From contig PMYD01000018.1 in NCBI GenBank assembly GCA_003171335.1, positions 1 to 53,676 on the forward strand: DNA of 53,676 nucleotides. The letters run 5' to 3'. A program made the position numbers and the translations under genes. Of this stretch, positions 25,110-33,201 are shown piece after piece; position 1 is the stretch's first letter, and every line of letters starts with the position of its first letter. The DNA comes from Phycisphaerales bacterium (GTDB lineage Bacteria > Planctomycetota > Phycisphaerae > SM23-33 > FEN-1343). The notes under the pieces were generated by a model. The model had not been told where the DNA came from. It made no database searches and saw only the letters and a program-made list of their open reading frames with translations.

Positions 25110-25979
25110 TTAACCCATCGCAGCCTTCCCAAACTTAATCCCGTTGATTTGCACAAAGGCCTTTTCGTCCTCTGCCAGAAGTCGACCTCGGGCCGCGAGA
25201 CGGTCCCAACGTTCTTGAGTTCCTGTATCTTTGAAGAATTTCAGGTCATCGATATCCGGCTCAGGCAGGAACGATCGGCATTGTGCGCAGCGCAGCATAA
25301 TGACGCTGACGAACGATGCCACGTGGCAGATTCTTCTTTGGCAACGCAGGATGTCGCACAGAGCTTTGTTGTGTTCGGCTATGCTTCCCCTGTTACTCGG
25401 GTTGGAAGCATGGGCGACAATCTTATTGGCGGCTTTTTGAATTGGTTCGCATATAGTGAGTTCACGCCGTAAGTCGTGGAGGATATCGATTGATAAAGCA
25501 TCGCTTTGTTTTCGGTTTGAAGGATCGACCCGACTGAGATAATCAAATGCTTCGTGCAATAGCCGGGCTTCTAGGTCCTGGCAGTCGTAGGCCAGATTCT
25601 GGGCGCAGAAGATATTCGCACGCGTGAAACATCCAGCGTGTTGTTCTAGATCATCCAAGAGCCCTGTAAGGGAAATGACAATCTTGTTAACATCCTTGGA
25701 GTTCTTCTCGGTCAAACGCCTGATTGCCAACGACTGAGACCTGAAATAGCTTCTTTCTATGAAATCAAAGAGCATGTTCTTTGGTCTTCCAAAATAGGCC
25801 TGCCGCGCAATCCGAAAGGCTGCGTCGTCCGCCATCATCAGCCAAATCTGGGCGTAAATACAGTGTGGTTCTAGGAGCGATGAATTGGGAAGTCTGGCAG
25901 GCTCATTCTGAAAGACCAACTCCCTCCATTCGGCCCACTTGGCCTTGAATTGTTCACAGCCGAACACGGTGTTAGTCAC
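25110..25979 (-). CDS. Hypothetical protein, possibly HEPN/AbiU2-like
   Basis: This 289-residue, mainly helical cytoplasmic protein starts with GTG and has no membrane segment. Its layout resembles AbiU2-type HEPN proteins: IYAQIWLMMADDAAFRIARQ, NMLFDFIERSYFRSQSLAIR, then a helix with a late NKIVAHASNPSNR. The last segment stands where HEPN proteins have the R-x4-6-H RNase motif; here a histidine is present but the arginine is not in the usual place. Four cysteines near the C-terminus (CRRICH, CAQC when read around 25270-25330) could bind metal. GC is lower than in the surrounding housekeeping genes. A defence-related role is a guess from fold and neighbourhood. Confidence 0.55.
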   Translation of the reverse strand: MTNTVFGCEQFKAKWAEWRELVFQNEPARLPNSSLLEPHCIYAQIWLMMADDAAFRIARQAYFGRPKNMLFDFIERSYFRSQSLAIRRLTEKNSKDVNKIVISLTGLLDDLEQHAGCFTRANIFCAQNLAYDCQDLEARLLHEAFDYLSRVDPSNRKQSDALSIDILHDLRRELTICEPIQKAANKIVAHASNPSNRGSIAEHNKALCDILRCQRRICHVASFVSVIMLRCAQCRSFLPEPDIDDLKFFKDTGTQERWDRLAARGRLLAEDEKAFVQINGIKFGKAAMG

Positions 25980-26064
25980 GCTTTATTCCACTCCACAGAT
26001 GGATTGAATGGTACGGCTACCAATTTCCGTTCTTCCAAAAAACACGTAACCCTCATACAAGGAC

Positions 26065-26430
26065 CTACTCCTTTCCCAGGGGTATCTTCAACCCCTCTGG
26101 ACCGTCATTCGCCTGATATTCGCAGGCACGAATCGATAACATCGGACTCTCAGCAATATCGCCTGCACATTCAAAGAGATAGGTAATCTTGCCTTGATTA
26201 TCATTTCGCAAAACCATAGCCAATGTCCACTCTTGCTGCATGAGGCGTTTGATACTATCTGCTATCGAGGTTCTCTGAGGCGTTATGACGATGGGCTTGA
26301 CAAGGGCAAATTTGTAGGTATTTCCCTGACTTTCCACGGTCAGATCGAGTCTGGGCGGTTTTGGCCGATCCTCGACGAGACTGACGCACCGGAACTTGGG
26401 ATTGTCAAGCTTGAGTACTTCTTTGGTCAT
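26065..26430 (-). CDS. Hypothetical protein (121 aa)
   Basis: I do not recognise this family. It is a small soluble protein of strand-rich character (FRCVSLVEDRPKPPRLDLTV, then NTYKFALVKPIVI), followed by a helix SIADSIKRLMQQEWTLAMVL and a C-terminal strand region. It resembles small partner proteins found next to HEPN-like or nuclease genes, but no motif proves this. AAGGAG upstream fits the ATG at 26430 better than the one at 26433. It lies 85 bp upstream of the 25110-25979 gene on the same strand, so the two may be co-expressed. GC is low, as in its neighbour. Confidence 0.5.
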   Translation of the reverse strand: MTKEVLKLDNPKFRCVSLVEDRPKPPRLDLTVESQGNTYKFALVKPIVITPQRTSIADSIKRLMQQEWTLAMVLRNDNQGKITYLFECAGDIAESPMLSIRACEYQANDGPEGLKIPLGKE

Positions 26431-26504
26431 CATTCAACTCCTTATGTTTTCGAGGGGCGGTGACCATTTTCACTGTTCCCAACACTCGGTCCTTGGAACC
26501 GTAT

Positions 26505-26695
26505 CTACTGTAGCGGCCTGCGGCCATGCCGCTTTAACCGCCCGCCCGGGTTGATGTTCACGATATGCCCATCCTTCCACACGTACACGGGCGTGCCGGT
26601 CCGGCGGCCCAACTCCAGCGCCGCCTTGGCAGCACGCCGGAGGGCGGGAAGGAACCCACGATGTCCGGGTCTTTGGAGCGGATTGTTTGCTTCAT
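26505..26695 (-). pseudogene. Short frameshifted gene (GTPVYVWKDG family)
   Basis: Reading the minus strand from an ATG at 26695 gives MKQTIRSKDPDIVGSF. The homologous continuation lies in another frame: ALRRAAKAALELGRRTGTPV, then YVWKDGHIVNIN, ending at a TAG at 26505. I have seen this short pattern (alanine-rich helix, then TGTPVYVxxDG) as a small protein of about 60 residues, often near toxin-like genes. A frameshift around 26646 breaks it. It could be a dead antitoxin-like gene or a sequence error. Confidence 0.55.
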
Positions 26696-26762
26696 GATCT
26701 ATCTTTCTCGGCCAGCAACCTGGGGGTAGGCGAAAAGTTGCCGCACAGTTTCCAGCTATCGG

Positions 26763-27308
26763 TTATTCTTCTTCGTCATCGTCGTCTTCATCTTCCTCGT
26801 CCCAATCGGGATACTGCGGCGGGCTGCTGCCGACCTTGGCGACCACCCTGGGGTATCGCTTGCCGGCCTCCACTTCGCGGATCGCCAGCACTTTAATCCG
26901 ATGCCACCAGTCATCGCCGAAGTCAAACCAGTAGCCGAAGATGTCGCCTGGCTTCAGCTCCAGCGAGTCAAGCGTGGCCTTGTTCACCAGCCCGGCGACA
27001 TCGTCATCGCCGAAGGGACCGCCTGTTGCTTCGGGCATTACGTATTTCCGAGCCTTCGGATCATGGGGCATCTTGCCGCCGACCTGGAACTCGTACATGT
27101 GCGTATCGGATCGCTTGAAGGCATCGAAGATGGCCTCATGCAGCGTCGAAAGCATCTGGTCGCCGCGTATCTGGATCGTCCGCGAGATGACCGGGTTGTC
27201 CTCGACAAAAGCCTTCGTTACCGGCCCATCGATGATGCAGACCTCTAATTCGTAGATCCGTCGGCTGCGTTGGCTTTTTGGGCGCGATGAAGACTTGACC
27301 CAGACCAT
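26763..27308 (-). CDS. PRiA4_ORF3-like family protein
   Basis: This 181-residue cytoplasmic protein matches the plasmid pRiA4b ORF-3-like family. Features are RRIYELEVCIIDGPVTKAFV, ISRTIQIRGDQMLSTLHEAI followed by FDAFKRSDTHMYEF, and the strongly conserved GYWFDFGDDWWHRIKVLAI with a following P-rich GSSPPQYPD. It ends in an extremely acidic tail of about 14 residues. The function of the family is unknown; members are spread by horizontal transfer and often lie in accessory regions. AAGGAG sits five bases before the ATG at 27308. Confidence 0.8.
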   Translation of the reverse strand: MVWVKSSSRPKSQRSRRIYELEVCIIDGPVTKAFVEDNPVISRTIQIRGDQMLSTLHEAIFDAFKRSDTHMYEFQVGGKMPHDPKARKYVMPEATGGPFGDDDVAGLVNKATLDSLELKPGDIFGYWFDFGDDWWHRIKVLAIREVEAGKRYPRVVAKVGSSPPQYPDWDEEDEDDDDEEE

Positions 27309-27370
27309 AATCACTCCTTGGCTTATCCCGCAGTTCCTACAGCCTACAGTCTACAGCCTATAGTCTGCTT

Positions 27371-27760
27371 TCACCCCAGCATCGGTTTGGCGCGCTGCAC
27401 GAGCTGCACGGCCAGGCCCCAGGGGTCGCGGAGCATGGCGACGGAGTCGCCGTTGGGCAGGGCGCGCGGGGGTTCAACTTCGCTGGCGCCGGCGGAGATG
27501 AGCCGGCGGCAGTCCCGGCCTAAGTCGGCGGAGACCAAGGCCAGATGCAGCGCCGCCGGGTCGATGGCGGGGTAGTTGGGAATCTTGCCATCCGGGCCGC
27601 CGTAGAGTTCCAGCAGCACCGCCCCGCCCGCATCGGCGAGGAAGTGGCCGAACGGCGGCTTATCCGAGCCGCGCTTGATGGTCAAGCCCAGGTGCCGCAC
27701 GTACCACTGCACCATGGCCTGGGGGTCGGCAACCATGTACGCGATATGTTCGATCTTCAC
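27371..27760 (-). CDS. VOC (glyoxalase/bleomycin resistance) superfamily protein
   Basis: This 129-residue protein has one VOC domain built from two beta-alpha-beta-beta-beta halves. The first strand, VKIEHIAYMVADP, carries the usual metal-ligand histidine. VLLELYGGPDGK and a second-half histidine in AALHLALVSADL follow, and DPWGLAVQLVQR ends the domain. The family binds a divalent metal and acts as isomerase, dioxygenase or drug-binding protein. The substrate cannot be read here. The GTG at 27760 lies seven bases after AGGAGG; the TTG at 27766 is too close to that site. Confidence 0.83.
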   Translation of the reverse strand: MKIEHIAYMVADPQAMVQWYVRHLGLTIKRGSDKPPFGHFLADAGGAVLLELYGGPDGKIPNYPAIDPAALHLALVSADLGRDCRRLISAGASEVEPPRALPNGDSVAMLRDPWGLAVQLVQRAKPMLG

Positions 27761-27929
27761 GATCAAGCCTCCTGGGGGACCAGCGTCGATTGGACAGACA
27801 GGTTTTATCTATCACACCGGGCGAGAAAGGTCAATAAAGATGCCGCGGGTCGGCAGGCGGTTCCGTGTTGGAGATACCCAGGCGACTGCCACGCGAGAAA
27901 CGACATGGGTAGAAGCTCGTGGGTTCCTT

Positions 27930-28053
27930 GGTGCCACGGCTGTCCGCAGCCGTGCGCTCGCGCTGGCTGGGCAGGCGGAAGGTCCTGTGGATTCCCGCCG
28001 AACCGTCATTTCCGTGGTGAGCACAGCGCACGGCTGGGGACAGCCGTGGCACC
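27930..28053. repeat. Inverted pair of GGTGCCACGGCTG hairpins
   Basis: GGTGCCACGGCTGTCCGCAG and following bases (27930-27957) recur as the reverse complement at 28026-28053 (ending CAGCCGTGGCACC). Each arm is a hairpin by itself. About 70 bp lie between them. The rest of 27761-28089 holds no gene. Confidence 0.85.
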
Positions 28054-28089
28054 GAAGAAGAAAACTGTCCGATCTACCGAAGCAGAGAC

Positions 28090-30630
28090 CTATTGGCCCT
28101 GGTATTCCACATCCACCGAGCCCTTGAGCAGCGGCCCGGGGGGTGGCGGGCGGTCGGCGGCGTAGAGGATGAGGTTGCGCACGAGGGCGTAGGCGCTGGC
28201 CGGGGCGTAGCCGCGGAAGTCGTGGCCGCGATAGCCGACCAGGCCGGCGGTCAGGTCGTCGCGGCTGTAGATGATGGCGGCTCGCCCGGCCACCGACACG
28301 GCCTGGAGCTGCGGGGCGTCGTCCTGACCAAAGATGGCCCTCGCCGCCCGGCGGTAGCTGATGGCGCCAATCGGCCAGCGGGCCTGCTGGATGGCCTCGC
28401 TGGTGGCACCCAGGCGGGCGATCTGCGGGTAGGCATCATCCAGCAGCGTTAAAAGCTCATTTCGTGCGGCGGCATCGAAGGTGGCGCTGCCGCCGAGGGC
28501 GTCGGCCACGACCAGGCCGCCGGCGTTGATGAAGGCCCGCAGGCTGGCGCGCTGCGGCTTATCGAGCGTGAAGGCCTGCGTCGAGCTAAGTAGCGCGATG
28601 GGCGCATCGCTCTTGCCCAGCTTTTCGATCGGCGTGCGGCTGATCGCCAGGTCCACCTGGCACTGGCGGGCCATGGAGGCGGCCAGGCGCTCCAGGGCCA
28701 GGGGCTCGACATCGCCGCCGGGCAGTTGCAGAACGGCCAGATGAATGGTGCGGCGGGCGGGTTGGGTCTGAGGGATAACTCCTCCCCCTTCACGGGGGAG
28801 GTGGGCCTTCAGGCCCGGTGAGGGCGCTGTAGAAGGTGATGCTCCTCCTTGGACGACACCCTCACCCGGCTTCGCTAAAGCTACGCCGGGCACGCCCGGC
28901 CCTTCGGGCCACCCTCTCCCATCAAGGGAGAGGAACTTCTCGGGCGACCTCGCCGCTACGGACGCCTGTACGGGTCTGCGCCGGCGCCTGGCGGTGCGGC
29001 TGGCGGCCGCCGGCGGCGGGGAATTGCCATCAGCCAGCGGCTCGAGGAACGGCTGGCCGCGGCGGCGCAAAGAGCTGGGGTCGCCCACGTGAAAGTACAG
29101 GTTGGCCGCCAGGGCGAAGGCGTCGGCCCCATCGGTGGTGTCGTAGGTCTGGTAGGCGCGGGAGAGGTCGACCGGCACGTGCACCGCCAGCAGCCGCACG
29201 CCGTTGGAGATACCCAGCATGGGCAGCGGCCGGCTCAGTGGGGCACGGGCGGAATAGATGCGGTGCTCCGGCGGAATCGCCTTGAGCGGCCACTCGGGCA
29301 GCAGCCGGGCGTACCACTGGCGCATCTGGCGGTCGAAGCCGGCGTTGTTGCCGGCCGTCTCCGACCAGATCAGCCCGCCGCGCAGCACGAACGCGCGCAG
29401 CGTGGCCGCCTGCTTGTCCGTCAGCACCGGCGGGGCGAGCCCCGAGATGTACAGGATCGGCGCATCGTACCAGTCCTCCGCGGGCGCATTGATGTCCAGC
29501 ACCTGCCAGCGGACGGAGGTCTCGAACGTGCGGCCGAACCAGTCGGCCAGGTGCGACAGGTCGTTGGGCCGGATATCCCAGTTGCCCGCGTAGGCCAGCT
29601 TGCTGAAGAGCACCGGCTGGCGGGCTCGGGCCAGAAACAGCAGCGCGAAGGAGGTGGAAATCTCATCTTCCCACTGGCCATCTCCCTCCTGGCGGCGGAT
29701 GAGCTGGCCGGCGCCCTCGGCGAACCAATTGTGGACGCCGAAATGTTTTCGCCCGCTGGCGCGGGCCGCGCGCTCCACGCACCACAGCCAGGGGTGGTAA
29801 TACTGCGGCCCGCGGCCGGGGTTTTCAAACGCGGTGAAATGCTCCGCCAGCCAGGTGAGGCCTCGCTGGGCGCTATCCGGCGGCCGGGCGGCTCCCAGTG
29901 GCAACAACTCCTGGCGCGCCAGCACATCCTGGCAGAGGTACAGGCTGGCCAGGCCGGCGGCGGTCATGGAGCCATAGGCGGGCGCGCGGGCCGAGGCGTA
30001 CGTCCAGCCGCCCTGGGCGGTCTGGCAGTTGATCCAGTGCTGCTGGGCGCGGCGCCAGAACCACTCGGGCACCTCCACGCCCGCCGAGGCCGCCGCCGAA
30101 ACCGCCGCCAGCGCCACCTGCGTGGCGGCGTTGTTGCCTTCCTCGTCGGCAGGGGCCGTCTCGGCGCCCCCCGGCGGCAATGGCGGCTCGTAGCCGAAGC
30201 TGCCATCCTCGCGCATGGCGGAGATGAGATAGCGGACATCCGCCTCCAGCACCGTGCGGTGGCTGGTCGCCGGCAGCAGCGAAAGCGCCAGCGCGCGAAA
30301 ACCGTGGGCGTAGACCCCCTGAATATCCGCCCGCGCCAGCCACTCCAGCGTGGCGGCCATCGGCGGGCTCTGGTGACTCTGGCCGGCGGTGAGCAGGGCG
30401 TAGGCGCACAGGGCCGTCACGTAGCCGCGGTCGCGGGGAAAGACGCCTGGCAAATGATCTTGCCAGTGGTTGACCTGGCACTTTTTCCACAGGAAGGCGA
30501 CGCCGCGGTCGATGGCCTCATCGGCGGCGGCATTGAGCCGCACCTGGCCGGCCAGCTCCTGCCCGCGGGCCTGCGGGATGGCGGTCGCCAGAACCAGCGC
30601 CGTCAGCGCGGCTATCAGCCGCATCCGCAT
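28090..30630 (-). CDS. Squalene-cyclase-like plus DUF4159 exported protein
   Basis: The 846-residue product has a signal peptide (LIAALTALVLATAIPQARG). Residues about 35-340 form an alpha/alpha-barrel like prenyltransferases and squalene cyclases, with repeated GxFGY/GGW elements (MREDGSFGYEP, AQGGWTYASA, GDGQWEDEIS). Residues about 365-540 match DUF4159 (VRWQVLDINAPAEDWYDAPI, then LYISG and FVLRGGLIWSE, ending NGVRLLAVHVP). A second DUF4159-like domain covers about 625-840. Between them, about residues 563-618, a hairpin repeat has been translated (KPGEG..APSPGLKAHLPREGGG). No cyclase DxDD motif is visible, so catalysis is doubtful. Proteins of this type are common in planctomycetes. The ATG at 30630 is chosen for the signal peptide. 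Confidence 0.78.
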   Translation of the reverse strand: MRMRLIAALTALVLATAIPQARGQELAGQVRLNAAADEAIDRGVAFLWKKCQVNHWQDHLPGVFPRDRGYVTALCAYALLTAGQSHQSPPMAATLEWLARADIQGVYAHGFRALALSLLPATSHRTVLEADVRYLISAMREDGSFGYEPPLPPGGAETAPADEEGNNAATQVALAAVSAAASAGVEVPEWFWRRAQQHWINCQTAQGGWTYASARAPAYGSMTAAGLASLYLCQDVLARQELLPLGAARPPDSAQRGLTWLAEHFTAFENPGRGPQYYHPWLWCVERAARASGRKHFGVHNWFAEGAGQLIRRQEGDGQWEDEISTSFALLFLARARQPVLFSKLAYAGNWDIRPNDLSHLADWFGRTFETSVRWQVLDINAPAEDWYDAPILYISGLAPPVLTDKQAATLRAFVLRGGLIWSETAGNNAGFDRQMRQWYARLLPEWPLKAIPPEHRIYSARAPLSRPLPMLGISNGVRLLAVHVPVDLSRAYQTYDTTDGADAFALAANLYFHVGDPSSLRRRGQPFLEPLADGNSPPPAAASRTARRRRRPVQASVAARSPEKFLSLDGRGWPEGPGVPGVALAKPGEGVVQGGASPSTAPSPGLKAHLPREGGGVIPQTQPARRTIHLAVLQLPGGDVEPLALERLAASMARQCQVDLAISRTPIEKLGKSDAPIALLSSTQAFTLDKPQRASLRAFINAGGLVVADALGGSATFDAAARNELLTLLDDAYPQIARLGATSEAIQQARWPIGAISYRRAARAIFGQDDAPQLQAVSVAGRAAIIYSRDDLTAGLVGYRGHDFRGYAPASAYALVRNLILYAADRPPPPGPLLKGSVDVEYQGQ
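28775..28943. repeat. Palindromic repeat inserted in the reading frame of the DUF4159 gene
   Basis: The stretch contains the hairpins CTCCCCCTTCACGGGGGAG (about 28782-28800), GGGCCTTCAGGCCC and CCCTCTCCCATCAAGGGAGAGG, plus GGCTTCGCTAAAGCTACGCC at about 28869-28888. The last is shared, inverted, with 51328-51349. The gene's frame stays open through it. Confidence 0.8.
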
Positions 30631-30686
30631 CAGCGCGGCGCTTCGCGCCGCCGGGTCAGGTGAGCCCGGCAGAAAGCCAGGATGTT

Positions 30687-31775
30687 TTACTGCCACTGCG
30701 GCCGCCATAAGAGCATCATGCGCGGCGTCTGGAGGTCATCGATGAGCCGGCTGTCGATGGTGAGTCCTTTGGAACGCTCCTGGAACACGTCGAACAAGGT
30801 GTGGCGCTCGGTGTAGCGCACGGCCTTGGGGTTGGCCAGCTTGGCCAGGCCGGCGGCCTTGGCGATGGCGTCGTCCTGGTAGCCGATGGCGTCGACCAGC
30901 TTGTTGTCGACCGCCTCATCGCCGATCCACACGCGGCCGTTGGCCAGCTCGACCACCTCCGGGGCGGTCAGCACCGAGCCGCGGCCATCCTGCACGATCT
31001 TGATGAACCGCTGGTGGATCTTGTCCAGCAGCGCGCGGTGCTCGCTGATCGCCGCCGACGAGGGCGTCTCGAACGGATTGAGGTCCGCCTTGAACGGCGT
31101 GGCCTGCGTGGAGCGAATGATGAGCGCCTCAGCGCCGATCTTCTCCAGCGTGCCCTTGAAGATCGGGATGATGGAGATCACGCCGATCGAGCCGGTGACC
31201 GTGGTGGGCTCGGCGTAGATGTAATCGGCGGGCGCCGAGATGTAATACGCGCCGCTGGCCGCCGTAGAGCCCATGGAGATGACGATCTTGCGCTCCTTGC
31301 GCAGGCGGAGGATCTCCTGGTACATCTCATCGCTGGCCGAGACGCCGCCGCCGCCGCTGTCCACGCGCAGCACGATGGCCTTGATGTTCCTGTCGGCCGC
31401 CACGTGCCGGGCAAACGCGCGGAAGTGCTCGGCCTGCTTGGCGTCGATCATGTCGCTCACATCGTACACGGCCACGACCTGGCCCTTGTCGCCTTCCAGA
31501 ATCGTGCGCGTGGTGAACGAGCCGGCCTGCCCGCCGCCAACGATGGCGCCGATCACGGAAAGAATCACGACAGCCACGACCACACCCAGAAGCGTGCGCA
31601 AAATCCAGTGCCGCCGCCTGGGCATCTGCACGTAGATGGGCTGCACCGGCGGCGCGCTGGGGGGCGGCGCGACCGCCGCGGGACGGCCGGCGGCGCCGGC
31701 AAAGGCCGCGCCCACCGGCGGCGGTGAGGCGGGGGGAAAGTTCGGCTGGCTGGGCGGGATCGGCATATCGGTCAT
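30687..31775 (-). CDS. sppA: Signal peptide peptidase SppA (S49 family)
   Basis: This 362-residue membrane-anchored serine peptidase degrades leftover signal peptides and membrane protein fragments. A proline-rich cytoplasmic N-terminus (about 1-50) precedes one membrane segment (RTLLGVVVAVVILSVIGAIV). The S49 domain follows: AIVLRVDSGGGGVSASDEMY, the nucleophile serine in MGSTAASGAYYISAPADYIY, TVTGSIGVISIIP and RVWIGDEAVDNKLVDAIGY. The general-base lysine is probably in the segment between, as in short bacterial SppA proteins. Length is that of the single-domain form. It lies 56 bp upstream of the cyclase/DUF4159 gene on the same strand. Confidence 0.88.
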   Translation of the reverse strand: MTDMPIPPSQPNFPPASPPPVGAAFAGAAGRPAAVAPPPSAPPVQPIYVQMPRRRHWILRTLLGVVVAVVILSVIGAIVGGGQAGSFTTRTILEGDKGQVVAVYDVSDMIDAKQAEHFRAFARHVAADRNIKAIVLRVDSGGGGVSASDEMYQEILRLRKERKIVISMGSTAASGAYYISAPADYIYAEPTTVTGSIGVISIIPIFKGTLEKIGAEALIIRSTQATPFKADLNPFETPSSAAISEHRALLDKIHQRFIKIVQDGRGSVLTAPEVVELANGRVWIGDEAVDNKLVDAIGYQDDAIAKAAGLAKLANPKAVRYTERHTLFDVFQERSKGLTIDSRLIDDLQTPRMMLLWRPQWQ

Positions 31776-32047
31776 CGTGGCGTCTCCTTGGGCCTTCGTG
31801 GGCTCACCGCGGGACCGGCGCTCGGTCCCCCGACCATTCTACCGAGTGGGGGCACGGGCAGGAAACCTCATTGCCGATTGCCGATTGAGGGACGCCGGCT
31901 GCGCCTCTTGACGCCGAGGGCTCCGGGTGACAGAAGCCGCGGGGCTTGCGGCCCCGCGCGCAGCATATCACCAGGCCAGAGGGTTGGTCGGCCGTCAAGG
32001 TGTGTGCGGCTGGCGAGCGGTGGCGGCGAATCGCCCAGCGACGAGGA

Positions 32048-32701
32048 TCAGGTGCCCTTGGGGCGGCCTCGTCCACGGGACAGGTTCATCCCGACCATCT
32101 TCTCGACCCGCTTGACGAAGCCTGCCTCGCCGGCCGGCTTGCCCGTGCGCATCCGCATGGCCAGGTACGTCACGCGGGCTTCGGGCAACTCGTCGGCGTG
32201 CCACTTGAGCCAGGAGTCCACCCGACGGGTGATCTCGGGCGCCTCGCTCAGCAGCTCGCCGCCGTCGCGACCGTTGGTGCGGGCCGCCACGCTGCTGAAG
32301 GGGTAGTCCTTCACGCTGCGGGCCAGCCGCTCGGCCACCGGGCGAGACTCGACGTACTTGATCGCCTCCAGGGCCGCCGCGTTGTCCAGGGGACAACTGG
32401 CGAACCGGCGAGGCGTCACGTCGCCTTCATGGCCCGTGGCGTGCAGGTACCGGGCGTACCGGGTGTGCACCACGCGCATGAAGGAGCTCATGGCTTCCGC
32501 CGAGGGCGGAACCAGCACGAAGTACGACTTGTCTCGCAGGACCGACCACGCCAGGATCTTGACGTTGTACGTCTTGGCGCAGCCGCCGACGATTTCAAGG
32601 TACCGCTGCCGGCGCTTCGGGGTGTTGAAGATCGGGCTGTCACTACTCTGGCAAACCAAGTGCGGTTTGCGGGGCAAAACTATACGAGCTATACGTGCCA
32701 T
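32048..32701 (-). CDS. RAYT-like Y1 transposase homologue lacking the HUH motif
   Basis: The 217-residue protein has the outline of REP-associated tyrosine transposases, which cut and join hairpin-containing single-stranded DNA. The start MARIARIVLPRKPHLVCQSS matches the family start, usually PHHVTQRGN. RRFASCPLDNAAALEAIKYV, then DYPFSSVAA, matches the tyrosine-helix region, and the end GRGRPKG matches the usual tail. The metal-binding motif, normally PNHVHLL, reads RDKSYFVLV, so both histidines are gone. The frame is intact and full length. It may be an inactive remnant, or a protein kept for binding the repeats. Hairpin repeats lie about 380 bp upstream. Confidence 0.78.
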   Translation of the reverse strand: MARIARIVLPRKPHLVCQSSDSPIFNTPKRRQRYLEIVGGCAKTYNVKILAWSVLRDKSYFVLVPPSAEAMSSFMRVVHTRYARYLHATGHEGDVTPRRFASCPLDNAAALEAIKYVESRPVAERLARSVKDYPFSSVAARTNGRDGGELLSEAPEITRRVDSWLKWHADELPEARVTYLAMRMRTGKPAGEAGFVKRVEKMVGMNLSRGRGRPKGT

Positions 32702-32754
32702 GACAGCAGAAGTAACTTATTTGACCTGTCCCCGTCAAGTGTTTTGTCCAGATT

Positions 32755-32973
32755 TCAGGGTATTTCCGGCCCTGATTGTTCCGAAATCCAGGACGGATTG
32801 CGGTCCGCGGCCAGCGTCGCGCTGACGCTGGTCACGTGCGGCCGGCCGCCGCCGCGGATGGGATGGTAGCGGCGGATCTGCTCGAACTTGATCACCGCCT
32901 CATGGGGGCTATTGGCCTCGATGTGGTCGGTGTGGTCCTGTCCGCCTTGCTGGTATCGAATCTGGTATTGCAT
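32755..32973 (-). CDS. Small hypothetical protein (72 aa)
   Basis: I do not recognise the family. MQYQIRYQQGGQDHTDHIEA suggests a short strand-rich soluble domain, followed by a helix (SPHEAVIKFEQIRRYH) and an unstructured end. A weak GAGGG precedes the ATG. It lies between the RAYT-like gene and a hairpin cluster. Longer frames in the same phase run through that hairpin cluster and are not believed. It could be a real small gene, since the segment before the tail has normal codon use. Confidence 0.5.
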   Translation of the reverse strand: MQYQIRYQQGGQDHTDHIEANSPHEAVIKFEQIRRYHPIRGGGRPHVTSVSATLAADRNPSWISEQSGPEIP

Positions 32974-33083
32974 CGCGCCCTCGCTGAATCCCGCAACCGA
33001 TGGGGATTCTCCATGCCCGCGCCAGGGTGTCCTGGCTCTGAGGGGGACAATACGATAGGCGCGCAGGGGCGGCAAAAAATTCT

Positions 33084-33194
33084 GGTGGCACAGGCTTTCA
33101 GCCTGTGGTTTTTCCACTTGGTGGCACAGGCTTTCAGCCTGTGGCCTTTGGCTATGCATGACGGCAGGGACACAGGCTGAAAGCCTGTGCCACC
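33084..33194. repeat. Cluster of GGCACAGGCTTTCAGCCTGTG repeats
   Basis: Two direct copies (33084 and about 33120) and one inverted copy (about 33170-33194) of the same hairpin family as 22969-23075 lie between minus-strand genes. The copies differ little from one another. Confidence 0.9.
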
Positions 33195-33201
33195 CAGACT
33201 G

